Assembly (NCBI RefSeq): GCF_019049285.1
Contig: NZ_JAGMUL010000058.1
Coordinates: 186,001-250,000, forward strand
Source of the DNA: Streptomyces sp. AC550_RSS872
GTDB lineage: Bacteria > Actinomycetota > Actinomycetes > Streptomycetales > Streptomycetaceae
Length of the DNA stretch: 64,000 nt
Direction of reading: 5' to 3'
In this document: positions 1-8,692 of the stretch, piece after piece
How the letters are laid out: every line of letters begins with the position of its first letter
Position numbering within the stretch: position 1 is the first letter of the stretch
Made by a program: the position numbers and the translations under genes
Notes under the pieces: generated by a model
What the model was told of the DNA's origin: nothing
Databases searched by the model: none
The model's input: only the letters and a program-made list of their open reading frames with translations

Positions 1-1441
1 TACGGCCGAACTTCGACAGGTCGAGCGTGACGTCGCGGGCCTCGGTGGTGCTGTTGACGTGGACGACGGTCGCCGCGTCGCCCTTGCGGGAGACCGCCGC
101 GGTGCTGGAGGTGTCGTTCGTCTTGATCAGCCGGTCGCCGGGCTTGATGTAGTGCGTGAAGTTACGGGCCGTGTCGAACTTGGTGTTGGTGTGGATCGGG
201 CAGCTTTCGAGCGTGTCCTTCGAGGTGCAGCTGAACGACAGCTGGATCTCGCCCCAGTTGCCGCCCTTCGCGGACTCGCCGCCCGGCTTCATGTTGTCGT
301 AGTCCTCGACGGGCTGCCAGAACACCCAGGCGCGGGGCTCCAGTTCACGCAGGTCGTCGACGATGCGCTGGGCGAGGCCCAGGCCGGGGCGCATGTCCGT
401 GAAGCTCTGGCCGTCGCCCCAGTCGCCCTCGACCTCGCTCATCCACAGCGGCTTGTCGGCGGCCTTGGCCAGGTCGCGGACGGTGGTGCGCCGGCTGGTG
501 CCGTAGGTGTGGACGTTCATCTGGGCGACGAGGTCGCGGACCTCCTGGGGGTAGGAGTTCCAGTTGGTGGCGAAGGTGCCGGGGTTGGTCTCGTCCATCG
601 CGGAGATCTCCGCGCCGGTACGGGACTCGGCCAGGGTCGGGGCCAGCGCGCGGAGCACCTTCTGCTGGAGTTCGGGGCCGATGTGGGCGCCCTCCTGACG
701 GCCGCCGACGGGCTCGCCGTCCGCACCGAGCTTGGTGCCCCAGTAGTCGGTGTTCGGCTCGTTGAACGGGTCGAGGGTGTCGACCTTGATGCCGTGCGCC
801 TTCTCGAGGCGTTCGGTGGCGCCCACCAGGTACTTGGCGAAGTCGTCCACGGACTCGGTCTTGAGCTGGTCCTTGCCGGCGTCGAAGTTGCCGGAGACGT
901 AGCCGCTCTCGGTCATGAACCACGGCGGGGAGTTGCTGAAGGTCTCCCAGTGGGTGATGTCCTTCTTGATGCGGTCGACCCACCAGCGCTGCGTCTTGTC
1001 GGCCTTGTTGTTCCAGTCGGCGGGGTCGTCCGCGTCCCACCAGTCGACGTCCTCGCGGGTGGTGCCCGCCGGGGCCTTCCACCAGCCCTCGACCGCGCCG
1101 CCGGCCCGCAGATAGTCCTTGACGTCCGGGGCGTTGCCGCCGCCGATGTTGTAGCGGGCGATGTTCAGGGCGAGCCCGTCGTCGCCGAAGAGCAGCTTGG
1201 CGAGCTTCTCGCGGATCGCGGGCGGGTAGTCGCCGGTGGCGTTGGCGAACCAGACCAGGCTGGTGCCCCAGCCCTCGAACTTCTCCTGCTTGTACGACGG
1301 GTCGGGCCGGACGGTGACCGAAGCGGCGGCGGTCGTGTCCGCGGGCGTGGCCGGCAGTGTGGTGGCGGCCAGCACGGTGCCGGTCGCGAGGGCGGTGACG
1401 CCGATGCCCAGGAGTCTTCTCTTGCGGGTGCGGTGTGCCAT
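1..1441 (-). CDS. Secreted GH30-family glycoside hydrolase (endo-beta-1,6-galactanase-like), 3' end outside window
   Basis: Predicted secreted hydrolase of beta-linked polysaccharide. The ATG at 1441 opens a twin-basic, hydrophobic signal peptide (residues 1-40). The (beta/alpha)8 barrel follows: the FEGWGTSLVW stretch near residue 55, an FNEP motif giving the likely acid/base Glu228, and WMSEVEGDW giving the likely nucleophile Glu336. This pattern fits GH30 enzymes of the beta-1,6-galactanase type; substrate is inferred. The C-terminal beta-sandwich region continues past base 1. It is divergent from a LacI regulator with a perfect palindrome between them, so it is probably induced by a sugar released from its substrate. 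Confidence 0.85.
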   Translation of the reverse strand, partial: MAHRTRKRRLLGIGVTALATGTVLAATTLPATPADTTAAASVTVRPDPSYKQEKFEGWGTSLVWFANATGDYPPAIREKLAKLLFGDDGLALNIARYNIGGGNAPDVKDYLRAGGAVEGWWKAPAGTTREDVDWWDADDPADWNNKADKTQRWWVDRIKKDITHWETFSNSPPWFMTESGYVSGNFDAGKDQLKTESVDDFAKYLVGATERLEKAHGIKVDTLDPFNEPNTDYWGTKLGADGEPVGGRQEGAHIGPELQQKVLRALAPTLAESRTGAEISAMDETNPGTFATNWNSYPQEVRDLVAQMNVHTYGTSRRTTVRDLAKAADKPLWMSEVEGDWGDGQSFTDMRPGLGLAQRIVDDLRELEPRAWVFWQPVEDYDNMKPGGESAKGGNWGEIQLSFSCTSKDTLESCPIHTNTKFDTARNFTHYIKPGDRLIKTNDTSSTAAVSRKGDAATVVHVNSTTEARDVTLDLSKFGR

Positions 1442-1543
1442 CTCGAGTACTCCAGCTCTTCCGTGCGCCGCGCGTCCCGTGCGGGATTCGATGCGGTTCG
1501 GTTCGATGCGGTTCGGTGTGTTCTCGTCCGGTTTCGGCTCGTA

Positions 1544-1559
1544 ATGTTTACGTAAACAT
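1544..1559. promoter_or_regulatory. Perfect 16-bp palindrome, probable LacI-family operator
   Basis: ATGTTTACGTAAACAT is a perfect palindrome with a central CG, the usual form of LacI/GalR-family operators. It lies about 100 bases upstream of the GH30 start and 114 bases upstream of the LacI gene, so it could control both. Two copies of a GATGCGGTTCGGT-like repeat lie beside it at about 1487-1516. Confidence 0.75.
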
Positions 1560-1672
1560 CCGCTGGCGGGATGTCTACACTGTGCGAATCTCGGCGGTCA
1601 AGGAGTTGGCCGGAACCGAAAGTTGCGCACCCAGGGGGCAGCGTGGGGACTACGGACAGAGACGGCGCGCCG

Positions 1673-2740
1673 ATGGACACGCGCCCCGCGGGAGGCCGCA
1701 CGCGCGGGCGTGCCGCCCGCCCACGCCAGGGCGCCTCCATGGCCGACGTCGCACAGCTGGCCGGTGTCTCCTCCCAGACGGTCTCCCGTGTCTCGAACGG
1801 CTTCCCGGGGGTGACCGAGGAGACCCGGCAGCAGGTCATGGCCGCGATGCGGGAGCTGGGCTACCGGCCCAACAGCGCCGCGCGGGCCCTCAAACGGGGC
1901 GAGTTCCGCACCCTGGGCGTGATCACGTTCTCGCTCTCCACCCACGGGAACATCCGCACCCTGGAGGCCATCGCGACCTCCGCCGCCCAGCACGGCTACG
2001 CCGTCACGCTGCTGCCGGTCGCCGTCCCCACGCAGGACGAGGTGAACGGCGCCTTTTCCCGCCTCGGGGAACTCGCCGTGGACGCGGTCATCGTCATCAT
2101 GGAGATCCACCTCCTCGACGCGGCGACGGTCTCGCTGCCGCCCGGCGTCCAGGTCGTGGTGGCCGACTCGGACGCCGGCGACCGCTACACCGTCGTCGAC
2201 ACCGACCAGGCGGGCGGCGCCCGCGACGCCGTACGGCATCTGCTGGACCTCGGCCATGACACGGTCTGGCACCTGGCCGGCCCCCAGGGCTCCTTCGCCG
2301 CACAGCGCCGTGCCAACGCCTGGCGCGACGCCCTCACCGAGGCGGGCGTCACCCCGCCGCCCCTGGTCCGCGGCGACTGGTCGGCCGAGTCGGGCTACCG
2401 CGCGGGGCTGCGTCTCGCCGACGACCACGACTGCACGGCCGTGTTCGCGGCCAACGACCAGATGGCCCTGGGCCTCCTGCGCGCCCTGCACGAACGCGGC
2501 CGCAAGGTCCCCGACGACGTCAGCGTCATCGGCTTCGACGACCTCCCCGAGTCCGCATCCTTCCTCCCCCCGCTCACCACCATCCACCAGGACTTCGCCG
2601 AGGTCGGCCGCCTCTGCGTCGAGGGCGTCATCACCAAGATCCGCCACGGGGGCACGACCCACGGCACGACACTGGTCCCGACGCGTCTCGTACGCCGCGC
2701 GAGCACGGGCGCGCCGCCGGGTGCCCGGGAGGGCGGCTAG
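1673..2740 (+). CDS. LacI-family transcriptional regulator
   Basis: DNA-binding repressor of sugar-utilisation genes. The N-terminal helix-turn-helix is seen about 22 residues in (ADVAQLAGVSSQTVSRVSNG), followed by the hinge helix (PNSAARALKRG) and a periplasmic-binding-protein-like sensor domain ending in IGFDDLPES. About 355 residues, normal for the family. I chose the ATG at 1673; an in-frame ATG at 1571 exists, but it lies close to the palindrome and adds unconserved residues. The divergent GH30 gene and the operator between them suggest local and autoregulatory control. Confidence 0.9.
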   Translation: MDTRPAGGRTRGRAARPRQGASMADVAQLAGVSSQTVSRVSNGFPGVTEETRQQVMAAMRELGYRPNSAARALKRGEFRTLGVITFSLSTHGNIRTLEAIATSAAQHGYAVTLLPVAVPTQDEVNGAFSRLGELAVDAVIVIMEIHLLDAATVSLPPGVQVVVADSDAGDRYTVVDTDQAGGARDAVRHLLDLGHDTVWHLAGPQGSFAAQRRANAWRDALTEAGVTPPPLVRGDWSAESGYRAGLRLADDHDCTAVFAANDQMALGLLRALHERGRKVPDDVSVIGFDDLPESASFLPPLTTIHQDFAEVGRLCVEGVITKIRHGGTTHGTTLVPTRLVRRASTGAPPGAREGG

Positions 2741-2809
2741 GAGGTTCCGCGCGGTCGCCGTCGCGGGGCAGGATCACTCGCCCCCGCCGCCCCTACCCGT
2801 CCCGTCCCT

Positions 2810-2880
2810 GGGGGCTGCGCCCCCTGACCCCCGCTGTCGGCCCTTCGGGCCTCGTCCTCAAACGCCGGACGGGCTGAACA
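2810..2880. repeat. Streptomyces-type dispersed intergenic repeat, terminator-like
   Basis: Begins with the hairpin GGGGGCTGCGCCCCC (2810-2824), continues through GGCCCTTCGGGCC and ends in TCCTCAAACGCCGGACGGGC. This arrangement is familiar as an intergenic repeat dispersed through Streptomyces genomes. It sits between two convergent genes (lacI and usp), where a bidirectional terminator would be expected. Confidence 0.6.
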
Positions 2881-2896
2881 ACTCAGCCACCGTCCG

Positions 2897-3397
2897 TCAC
2901 GGCACGGGAGGCCGCGGCGGCGCAGGGGGCAGTGTCGTCACGGGTGGGGCCGGTTCCGGCCAGACCAGGAGGACGGGGCAGGGGGCGTGGTCGACGACGA
3001 AGCGGCTGGGTGGGGCGAGGCTGTGCGGGCCGAGGCGGGTGCGGTCCCCGTCACGGGACAGGATGAGGAGGTCGGCGTCGGCCGTCGCGGTGATGACCTC
3101 GTGTTCGGTCCGGCCGGTGCGTTCGACGCGGCGGCAGGAGCGGGCGAGGCGGTCGGCGGCGGCCTGGAGGAGGGTTTCGGCGGAGGCGGCGGCGAGGTGT
3201 TCCACGCGGGTGCCGGGATCGCGTTCCGGGTGGCCGCGGCCGAGGAGCCCGGCGAACGCGCCGTGGGCGGCGTCCGCGACATCGGGACCGGTGACGTGCA
3301 GCAGGACGACCTCGGCGTCCTCGGGGGCGTGCCGCCGCGCGGCGTCCACGCAGGCGGGCCAGGTGCCCTCGACGATCCAGACGACCACCACCGCCAT
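2897..3397 (-). CDS. Universal stress protein (UspA family)
   Basis: Single Usp domain, 166 residues. The N-terminal strand (VVVVWIVEGTWPACVDAA) and the C-terminal nucleotide-loop region (ADLLILSRDG..., then APCPVLLVW) follow the fold. The canonical G-x2-G-x9-G-S/T ATP motif is degenerate, so ATP binding is uncertain. The protein ends in a Pro-rich tail (PPVTTLPPAPPRPPVP). It starts 18 bases after the stop of the upstream transporter and is probably co-transcribed with it, suggesting a stress or ion-homeostasis role. Confidence 0.8.
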   Translation of the reverse strand: MAVVVVWIVEGTWPACVDAARRHAPEDAEVVLLHVTGPDVADAAHGAFAGLLGRGHPERDPGTRVEHLAAASAETLLQAAADRLARSCRRVERTGRTEHEVITATADADLLILSRDGDRTRLGPHSLAPPSRFVVDHAPCPVLLVWPEPAPPVTTLPPAPPRPPVP

Positions 3398-3415
3398 GGG
3401 TCCAGCCTCCTCCGG

Positions 3416-4672
3416 TCAGGCTCCGATCAGGGCCAGTGACGCCCACAGTGCCAGCACCGAGGCGCCCAGGCTCGCCGGTACCGCGTACAGGCCGAGCCGG
3501 GTGAACTCGCCCAGCCGCACCTCCGCGTCGTGGGCGTGCACGATACGCCGCCACAGCAGGGTGGCCAGCGAACCGGCGTAGGTGAGGTTGGGGCCGATGT
3601 TCACGCCGAGGAGCACGGCGAGGACGGCGCCGGGGCCGGTCGCGGCGGCGGGTGGCAGCAGGACCAGGACGGCGGGCAGGTTGTTGATCGCGTTGGCCAG
3701 TACGGCGGCCAGCACGGCGATGCCGAGCAGGGCGAGCAGCCCGGTGCCGTCCGGGATCAGGTGGCCCAAGGCCGTGCCGAGGCCGTTGTCCACGACCGCG
3801 CGGACCACGATCCCGAGCGCCAGGACGAAGGCGAGGAACGGCACCGAGACCGACCGCAGCAGCGCCTTCGGCGTCGTACGGCGCCGCAGCAGGGCCCGCG
3901 CGCCGAGGACCGTCGCGCCCGCCAGCGCCGCCCAGGCCGGGTCGACGCCGAGCGCCGAGGTCAGCACGAAACCGGCCAGCGTGCACGCGACGGTCACCAG
4001 GGCGAACAGCGGCAGTCGGGGGGCGTCGCCGGTGGGCGGGGCCTGGGCCCCGGCGTCCAGGTCGGTGGCGAAGAAACGCCGGAAGACCACGTACTCCACG
4101 ACGATCGCGGCCACCCACGGCAGCGCCATCAGCGCGGCGAACCGGGTGAAGCTGAGCCCGCTCGCCGCGAACGCCAGCAGGTTGGTGAGGTTGGACACCG
4201 GCAGGAGCAGGGAGGCCGTGTTGGACAGGTGCGTGCAGGCGTAGACGTGCGGTTTGGGGCGGGCGCCGAGCCGGGCGGCGGTGGCGAACACCACCGGCGT
4301 GAGCAGCACGACCGTGGCGTCCAGGCTCAGTACGGCCGTGATCGCCGAGGCGGCCAGGAACACCTGCCCCAGCAGCCGACGCGGCCGCCCCTGCGCCGTA
4401 CGCGCCATCCACGCCCCGCAGGCCTGGAACAGCCCCTCGTCGTCACAGAGTTGGGCGAGGACCAGTACGGCCGCGAGGAAACCGATCACCGGGCCGAGCT
4501 GTTCGGCCTCGTCGAGGGCGTGGGCCGGGGAGATCGCCCCGGTGGCCACGACGAGCGCGGCGGCCGGTACGGCGACGACGGCCTCCGGCCAGTTGAAGGG
4601 ACGGACGACGGCGCAGACCAGCACGAGCGCGAGCATGGCCACGGACAGGGTCTCCGCGAGCGGGGTGTTCAG
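3416..4672 (-). CDS. ArsB/NhaD-superfamily (SLC13-like) membrane transporter, probable CTG start
   Basis: About 418 residues with some 10-12 hydrophobic segments. Conserved-looking intramembrane stretches are NTASLLLPVSNLTNLLAF and NAINNLPAVLVLL, both repeated-half features of the ArsB/NhaD/citrate transporter superfamily. Cation or oxyanion transport is likely; the substrate cannot be read. No ATG, GTG or TTG occurs upstream in frame after the preceding stop region. The best start is CTG at 4672, preceded by GGAAGGA at about six bases, giving (M)NTPLAETLSVAML. An internal ATG at 4636 lacks a ribosome-binding site. Operon with the usp gene downstream. Confidence 0.8.
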   Translation of the reverse strand: MNTPLAETLSVAMLALVLVCAVVRPFNWPEAVVAVPAAALVVATGAISPAHALDEAEQLGPVIGFLAAVLVLAQLCDDEGLFQACGAWMARTAQGRPRRLLGQVFLAASAITAVLSLDATVVLLTPVVFATAARLGARPKPHVYACTHLSNTASLLLPVSNLTNLLAFAASGLSFTRFAALMALPWVAAIVVEYVVFRRFFATDLDAGAQAPPTGDAPRLPLFALVTVACTLAGFVLTSALGVDPAWAALAGATVLGARALLRRRTTPKALLRSVSVPFLAFVLALGIVVRAVVDNGLGTALGHLIPDGTGLLALLGIAVLAAVLANAINNLPAVLVLLPPAAATGPGAVLAVLLGVNIGPNLTYAGSLATLLWRRIVHAHDAEVRLGEFTRLGLYAVPASLGASVLALWASLALIGA

Positions 4673-4689
4673 GTTCGGTCCTTCCGGGC

Positions 4690-5031
4690 GGTGGCGGCCG
4701 GGCCGCCGGGGCGCGAGTGATCTCGCCGCACCGTACTCCGCGCAGGTAAGCGCCCCCGGAACCCCGTCCGGTGCCGGCGGTGCCTGGTACCGCGTCGTCC
4801 TACGCCGGCACCGGCCTGGCCCGGGGTTCGCGGCGGACGCGGTGCCGGTCCACGAGACGCCCACGGAAGTGCCGTACGGACTCAGCCCGCGCGAACGGGA
4901 AAAACTGCGGCGCGCTGTTGGAGGCTCTCGCCGAGGAGGCCGCCGAGATGGACCGGACCGACGGCGAACGGACGGACGGACGGACCACGGAGAGGAGCGG
5001 ATCCGCGTCATCGCACGGCGGGCCCAGGCCC
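4690..5031. other. Gene-poor spacer with a possible frameshifted small ORF
   Basis: No intact gene recognised between the transporter start and the histidine-kinase stop. On the plus strand, a GTG at about 4871 opens VPYGLSPREREKLRR; one frame over, this continues as ALLEALAEEAAEMDRTDGE. The charged composition and abrupt frame change suggest a small gene broken by one frameshift, or chance. There is also a TGCCGGCG/CGCCGGCA inverted repeat near 4770-4810. Confidence 0.3.
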
Positions 5032-6300
5032 CTACGCGGGCGCCGGGCCGCCCCCTTCGGCGGCGTACGGCTGAAGCGGCAGCGCGGTGGTGACCTCGAA
5101 GCCGCCCCCCGGACGGTGCCCCGCACACAGGTCGCCGCCAATGGAGCGGGCGCGCTCGCGCATGCCCATGACGCCGAAGCCCCTGCTCTGCGCGGCGTCG
5201 GCCTCGGGGGCCCCGGAGGCCGCGGAGGCCCCGGCGGCTACCGGACCGTCGTTGCTGACGGTGATCGTCAGCCGGGACCCGGTGTACACGAACCGGACGT
5301 GCGCGGCCTGGGTGGAGGCGTGCTTGGTGACGTTGGTGAGCGCCTCCTGAACGATCCGGTAGGCGGTCAGGTCGACGCCCGGGGACAGGTGCTGCGGCTC
5401 GCCGTCGGTGGTGACCGTGACCTTGAGCCCGGCCGACGCGCACGCCGAGACCAGCTCGGGCAGGCGGGCCAGCCCCGGCGACGGCTCCAGCGAGGCGGAG
5501 TCCGGGTCGCCGTTCTGCCGCAGCAGCCCCAGCGTGGCCTTCAGCTCGCGCAGCGCGGACGACGTGGTGCCGGTGAGGTCGGTGAGGATCGCCTTCGTCT
5601 GCTCGGGACTGGTCAGCGCGAGGTGTGCGGCCGTACCGGCCTGGGCGTTGGCCAGCGCCATGTGGTGGGCGACCACGTCGTGCAGCTCACGGGCGATCCG
5701 CATGCGCTCCTCGGTGACCCGCAGCCTGGCCTCCTCCTCCCGGGTGCGCTCGGCGTGTTCGGCCCGGGCCTGCACCGCCGCCAGGTAGGCGCGGCGCAGC
5801 CGGGTCATGTTGCCGGCGGCGAGGGGCAGCAGCAGCCAGAACAACGGGCCCAGCGTCCTCAGCAGCAGCGAGATGTGGTCCATGGAGTCGGAGATCGCCG
5901 CCGCGACGATCACCGCCACCAGGGTGGAGATGCCGTACGCGCGGGTGGTCCTGCGGTCGGTGAAGGTGGCCAGCCAGTAGAGCGCCGCCATGACAGGGGC
6001 CAGCAGCAGGGGGGTGAGCAGGTACCCGAGCCCGACCACGATCGTGGCGCAGAGCGCGCACACGACGACGGCGACCCGCGGGTGGGTGCGGTGCTTCAGC
6101 AGCGCGAGGCAGGACACGCCCATGAGGGCGGCGGCGGTCCGGTCCTGGTCCGGCGGGTCCGCGCCGGGCAGCGTGAGCATGCTGCCGAGGGTCGCGCAGC
6201 CCATCAGCGCCATGACCAGCACCACGTCGATGGCGAAGGGATGGCGGTCCGAGAACTCCTCGATGCGGTCCGCATAGCGCCGCTCCGGGCTGGTCGTCAT
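5032..6300 (-). CDS. NarL/DesK-type sensor histidine kinase, orphan
   Basis: Membrane sensor kinase of about 422 residues. Five or six hydrophobic segments fill the first half; then comes a HisKA_3 dimerisation domain with the phospho-acceptor His in RELHDVVAHHM, an HATPase domain with an N-box (EALTNVTKHA) and a G-box (GFGVMGMRERARSIGG). The ATG at 6300 is preceded by GGAGAG, so it is preferred over an upstream ATG at 6330. These kinases normally sit beside a LuxR-type response regulator; none is present on either side. It lies 127 bases downstream of the MMPL exporter on the same strand, so it may sense stress linked to that pump. Confidence 0.85.
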   Translation of the reverse strand: MTTSPERRYADRIEEFSDRHPFAIDVVLVMALMGCATLGSMLTLPGADPPDQDRTAAALMGVSCLALLKHRTHPRVAVVVCALCATIVVGLGYLLTPLLLAPVMAALYWLATFTDRRTTRAYGISTLVAVIVAAAISDSMDHISLLLRTLGPLFWLLLPLAAGNMTRLRRAYLAAVQARAEHAERTREEEARLRVTEERMRIARELHDVVAHHMALANAQAGTAAHLALTSPEQTKAILTDLTGTTSSALRELKATLGLLRQNGDPDSASLEPSPGLARLPELVSACASAGLKVTVTTDGEPQHLSPGVDLTAYRIVQEALTNVTKHASTQAAHVRFVYTGSRLTITVSNDGPVAAGASAASGAPEADAAQSRGFGVMGMRERARSIGGDLCAGHRPGGGFEVTTALPLQPYAAEGGGPAPA

Positions 6301-6427
6301 CGTGCTCTCCGGTCGGTGGGCTCGGTCCATGGTGGCCGCCTGCGGTACGAACGGCCGACGGGACCGCCCGTGTCCTTGGTCACGGGCGGTCTCTGTGGGG
6401 CGGGGTGGGCGGGCTACGCCGGTCGGA

Positions 6428-8674
6428 TCAGGTGCGCGCCACGTCCATCTCGGCCGCCCGGGCCGGATCCGCCCCGGCCTCCACCTCCGCCTCCGCGTCG
6501 GCCTGCGCCGGCGGCTCGGACCGTCGGCTGAGCGCCTCCCCCTCCACGTCCACCCGGGGCAGGATCCGGTCCAGCCACTTCGGCAGCCACCAGGCCTTGT
6601 CGCCGAGCAGGGCGAGCACGGCCGGCACGATCGCCATCCGTACGACGAAAGCGTCGAGGAGTACGGCAGTGGCGAGACCGAAGCCGATCATCTTGATCAT
6701 GGAGTCGCTCTCGCCGATGAACCCGGCGAAGACCGCGATCATGATCAGCGCGGCGGCCGCGACCACGCGGGCGCTGTGCCGGAAGCCGGAGGTGACCGCC
6801 TGCCGGGCCGGCTCACCGTGGACGTACGCCTCCCGCATCCGCGAGACGAGGAAGACCTCGTAGTCCATGGCGAGCCCGAAGACGATGCCCACCAGGAAGA
6901 TCGGCATCAGGCTCATGATCGGCCCGGTCTGCTCCACGCCCAGCAGTTCGGCGCCGTGCCCCTGCTGGAACACCACGACCACGGCACCGAGGGACGCCAG
7001 CACCGACAGCAGGAAGCCGAGGGCCGCCTTCAGCGGGACGAGCAGCGACCGGAAGACCACGAGGAGCAGCACGATCGCCAGCCCGACCACGACGATCAGA
7101 TACGGCACCAGCGCGGCCTGCACCTTGTCGGCGATGTCGATGTTCATCGCGGTGGTGCCGGTGACCTCGAAGGTCGCCCCGGTCTCGGCCTCGACCCCGG
7201 ACCGCTCGCCCCGGATGGTGGTGACCAGGTCCTTGGTCTTCTCGTCGGTCGGCGCGGTGGACGGCACGACGGAGAACACGGCGGTGTCACCGGCCTCGTT
7301 GAAGCGGGCCGGGGAGACGGACACGACGCCCTTCGTGCCCCCGATCTCCTCGGAGATCGTGCTGACGGCGCCCTTGGCGTCCTCGTCGCCCTTGGCGTCC
7401 ACGACGACGGTGAGCGGCCCGTTGAAGCCCGGCCCGAAGGCCTCGGCGAGCGCGTCGTAGGCCCGCCGCTCCGTGGTGGCGGTCGACTTGGCCTCATCGC
7501 CGGGCATGCCCAGCTGAAGGTCGGTCATCGGCACGGCGAGCGCCCCGAGTCCGACGACGCCGAGCAGCAGCACGGGCAGGGGCCGCCGCAGCACGAACCG
7601 GGCCCAGCGGGTGCCGCCGTTGTCGGCGGCGTCCTCTTCCACCCGGCCGCTCTTGCGGGCCCGCAGGGACAGCACGGCGTTCGGCCAGAAACCGAGGAAC
7701 GCCGGGACGAGCGTCAGCGCGATGAGTACGGCGACGACGACCGCGCCCGCCGCGGCCAGCCCCATCTTGGTGAGCATCGGAATGCCGACGACCGAGAGCC
7801 CGGCCAGCGCGATGACGACGGTGAGCCCGGCGAAGACGACCGCGGAGCCGGCCGTACCGACCGCGAGTCCGGTCGCCTCCTGCGGCGTGCGGCCCTTGGC
7901 TCGCTCCTCGCGGTACCGCGAGACGACGAACAGGGCGTAGTCGATGCCGACCGCGAGGCCCAGCATCATGGCGAGCGTGCCGGTCGTGGTGGACAGCCCG
8001 AGCGCGTCGGACAGCGCCAGGATGCTCGCCATGCTGACGCCGACGCCGATGACCGCGGTGAGCAGCGGCAGCCCGGCGGCCGCGAGGGAACCGAAGGTGA
8101 CGAGGAGCACGACGGCGGCGATGGCGACGCCGATGCCCTCGGCCGCCCCGCCCGGACCGCCGCCGTCCTGGAGGGCGGTGCCGCCGGCCTCGACGGTCAG
8201 CCCCGAGTCCCGGGCATGCGCGAGGGCTTCCTCCAGGTGCCTCCTGCCGGCGTCGGTGAGGTCGTTGGCGCCGACCTTGTAGGTGACGGTCGAGTACGCC
8301 GTCGTACCGTCCTTGCTGACGGCCCGCGCCTGGAACGGGTCGACGGCCCCGGCGACCTGCGACCCCTGGCCCAGCTCGGCCACGGCCTCCTCGACGGCCT
8401 TCCTGTTCTCGGTTGCGGTCACCTTCTCACCGCCCGGCGCGACGAACACGACCCGCGCGGTGGCGCCGTCGGCGGTAGCGCCCGGGAAGCGCTCCTCCAT
8501 CAGGTCGAAGGCCTTCTGCGACTCGATGCCCGGCATCGAGAACTCCTCGTCGGCCGCGCCCGGGGCCTTCAGCGCACCCAGTCCGACGGCGGCCAGCACG
8601 GCCGCCCAGACCAGGGCGACGTACCAGCGTCGCCGGAAGGCCAGACGGCCCACTCGATACAGGAAAGTAGCCAC
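6428..8674 (-). CDS. MMPL-family RND-like membrane transporter
   Basis: Large inner-membrane exporter of about 748 residues with two homologous halves, each a hydrophobic N-terminal helix, a large extracytoplasmic loop and a multi-helix bundle. Typical stretches are MMLGLAVGIDYALFVVSRYREE in the first half and GIVFGLAMDYEVFLVSRMREA in the second, containing the Asp-Tyr pairs of the proton-relay helices. It belongs to the actinobacterial MMPL (MmpL/ActII-ORF3) group that exports lipids or metabolites. A GTG start at 8674 (preceded by GGAG) gives the usual (M)ATFLYRVGRLAFRRRW; ATG 8692 is the alternative. The histidine kinase follows on the same strand. Confidence 0.85.
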   Translation of the reverse strand: MATFLYRVGRLAFRRRWYVALVWAAVLAAVGLGALKAPGAADEEFSMPGIESQKAFDLMEERFPGATADGATARVVFVAPGGEKVTATENRKAVEEAVAELGQGSQVAGAVDPFQARAVSKDGTTAYSTVTYKVGANDLTDAGRRHLEEALAHARDSGLTVEAGGTALQDGGGPGGAAEGIGVAIAAVVLLVTFGSLAAAGLPLLTAVIGVGVSMASILALSDALGLSTTTGTLAMMLGLAVGIDYALFVVSRYREERAKGRTPQEATGLAVGTAGSAVVFAGLTVVIALAGLSVVGIPMLTKMGLAAAGAVVVAVLIALTLVPAFLGFWPNAVLSLRARKSGRVEEDAADNGGTRWARFVLRRPLPVLLLGVVGLGALAVPMTDLQLGMPGDEAKSTATTERRAYDALAEAFGPGFNGPLTVVVDAKGDEDAKGAVSTISEEIGGTKGVVSVSPARFNEAGDTAVFSVVPSTAPTDEKTKDLVTTIRGERSGVEAETGATFEVTGTTAMNIDIADKVQAALVPYLIVVVGLAIVLLLVVFRSLLVPLKAALGFLLSVLASLGAVVVVFQQGHGAELLGVEQTGPIMSLMPIFLVGIVFGLAMDYEVFLVSRMREAYVHGEPARQAVTSGFRHSARVVAAAALIMIAVFAGFIGESDSMIKMIGFGLATAVLLDAFVVRMAIVPAVLALLGDKAWWLPKWLDRILPRVDVEGEALSRRSEPPAQADAEAEVEAGADPARAAEMDVART

Positions 8675-8692
8675 GGCAGGGGGTCTCCACAT

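Noticed and set aside
59..1555. Long plus-strand open frame across the GH30 gene
   Set aside because: Opposite-strand shadow in GC-rich DNA; no domain, and the minus-strand frame has signal peptide and catalytic motifs.
4254..6531. Plus-strand frames covering the transporter and kinase
   Set aside because: Shadows; the real genes are on the minus strand with clear membrane and kinase motifs.
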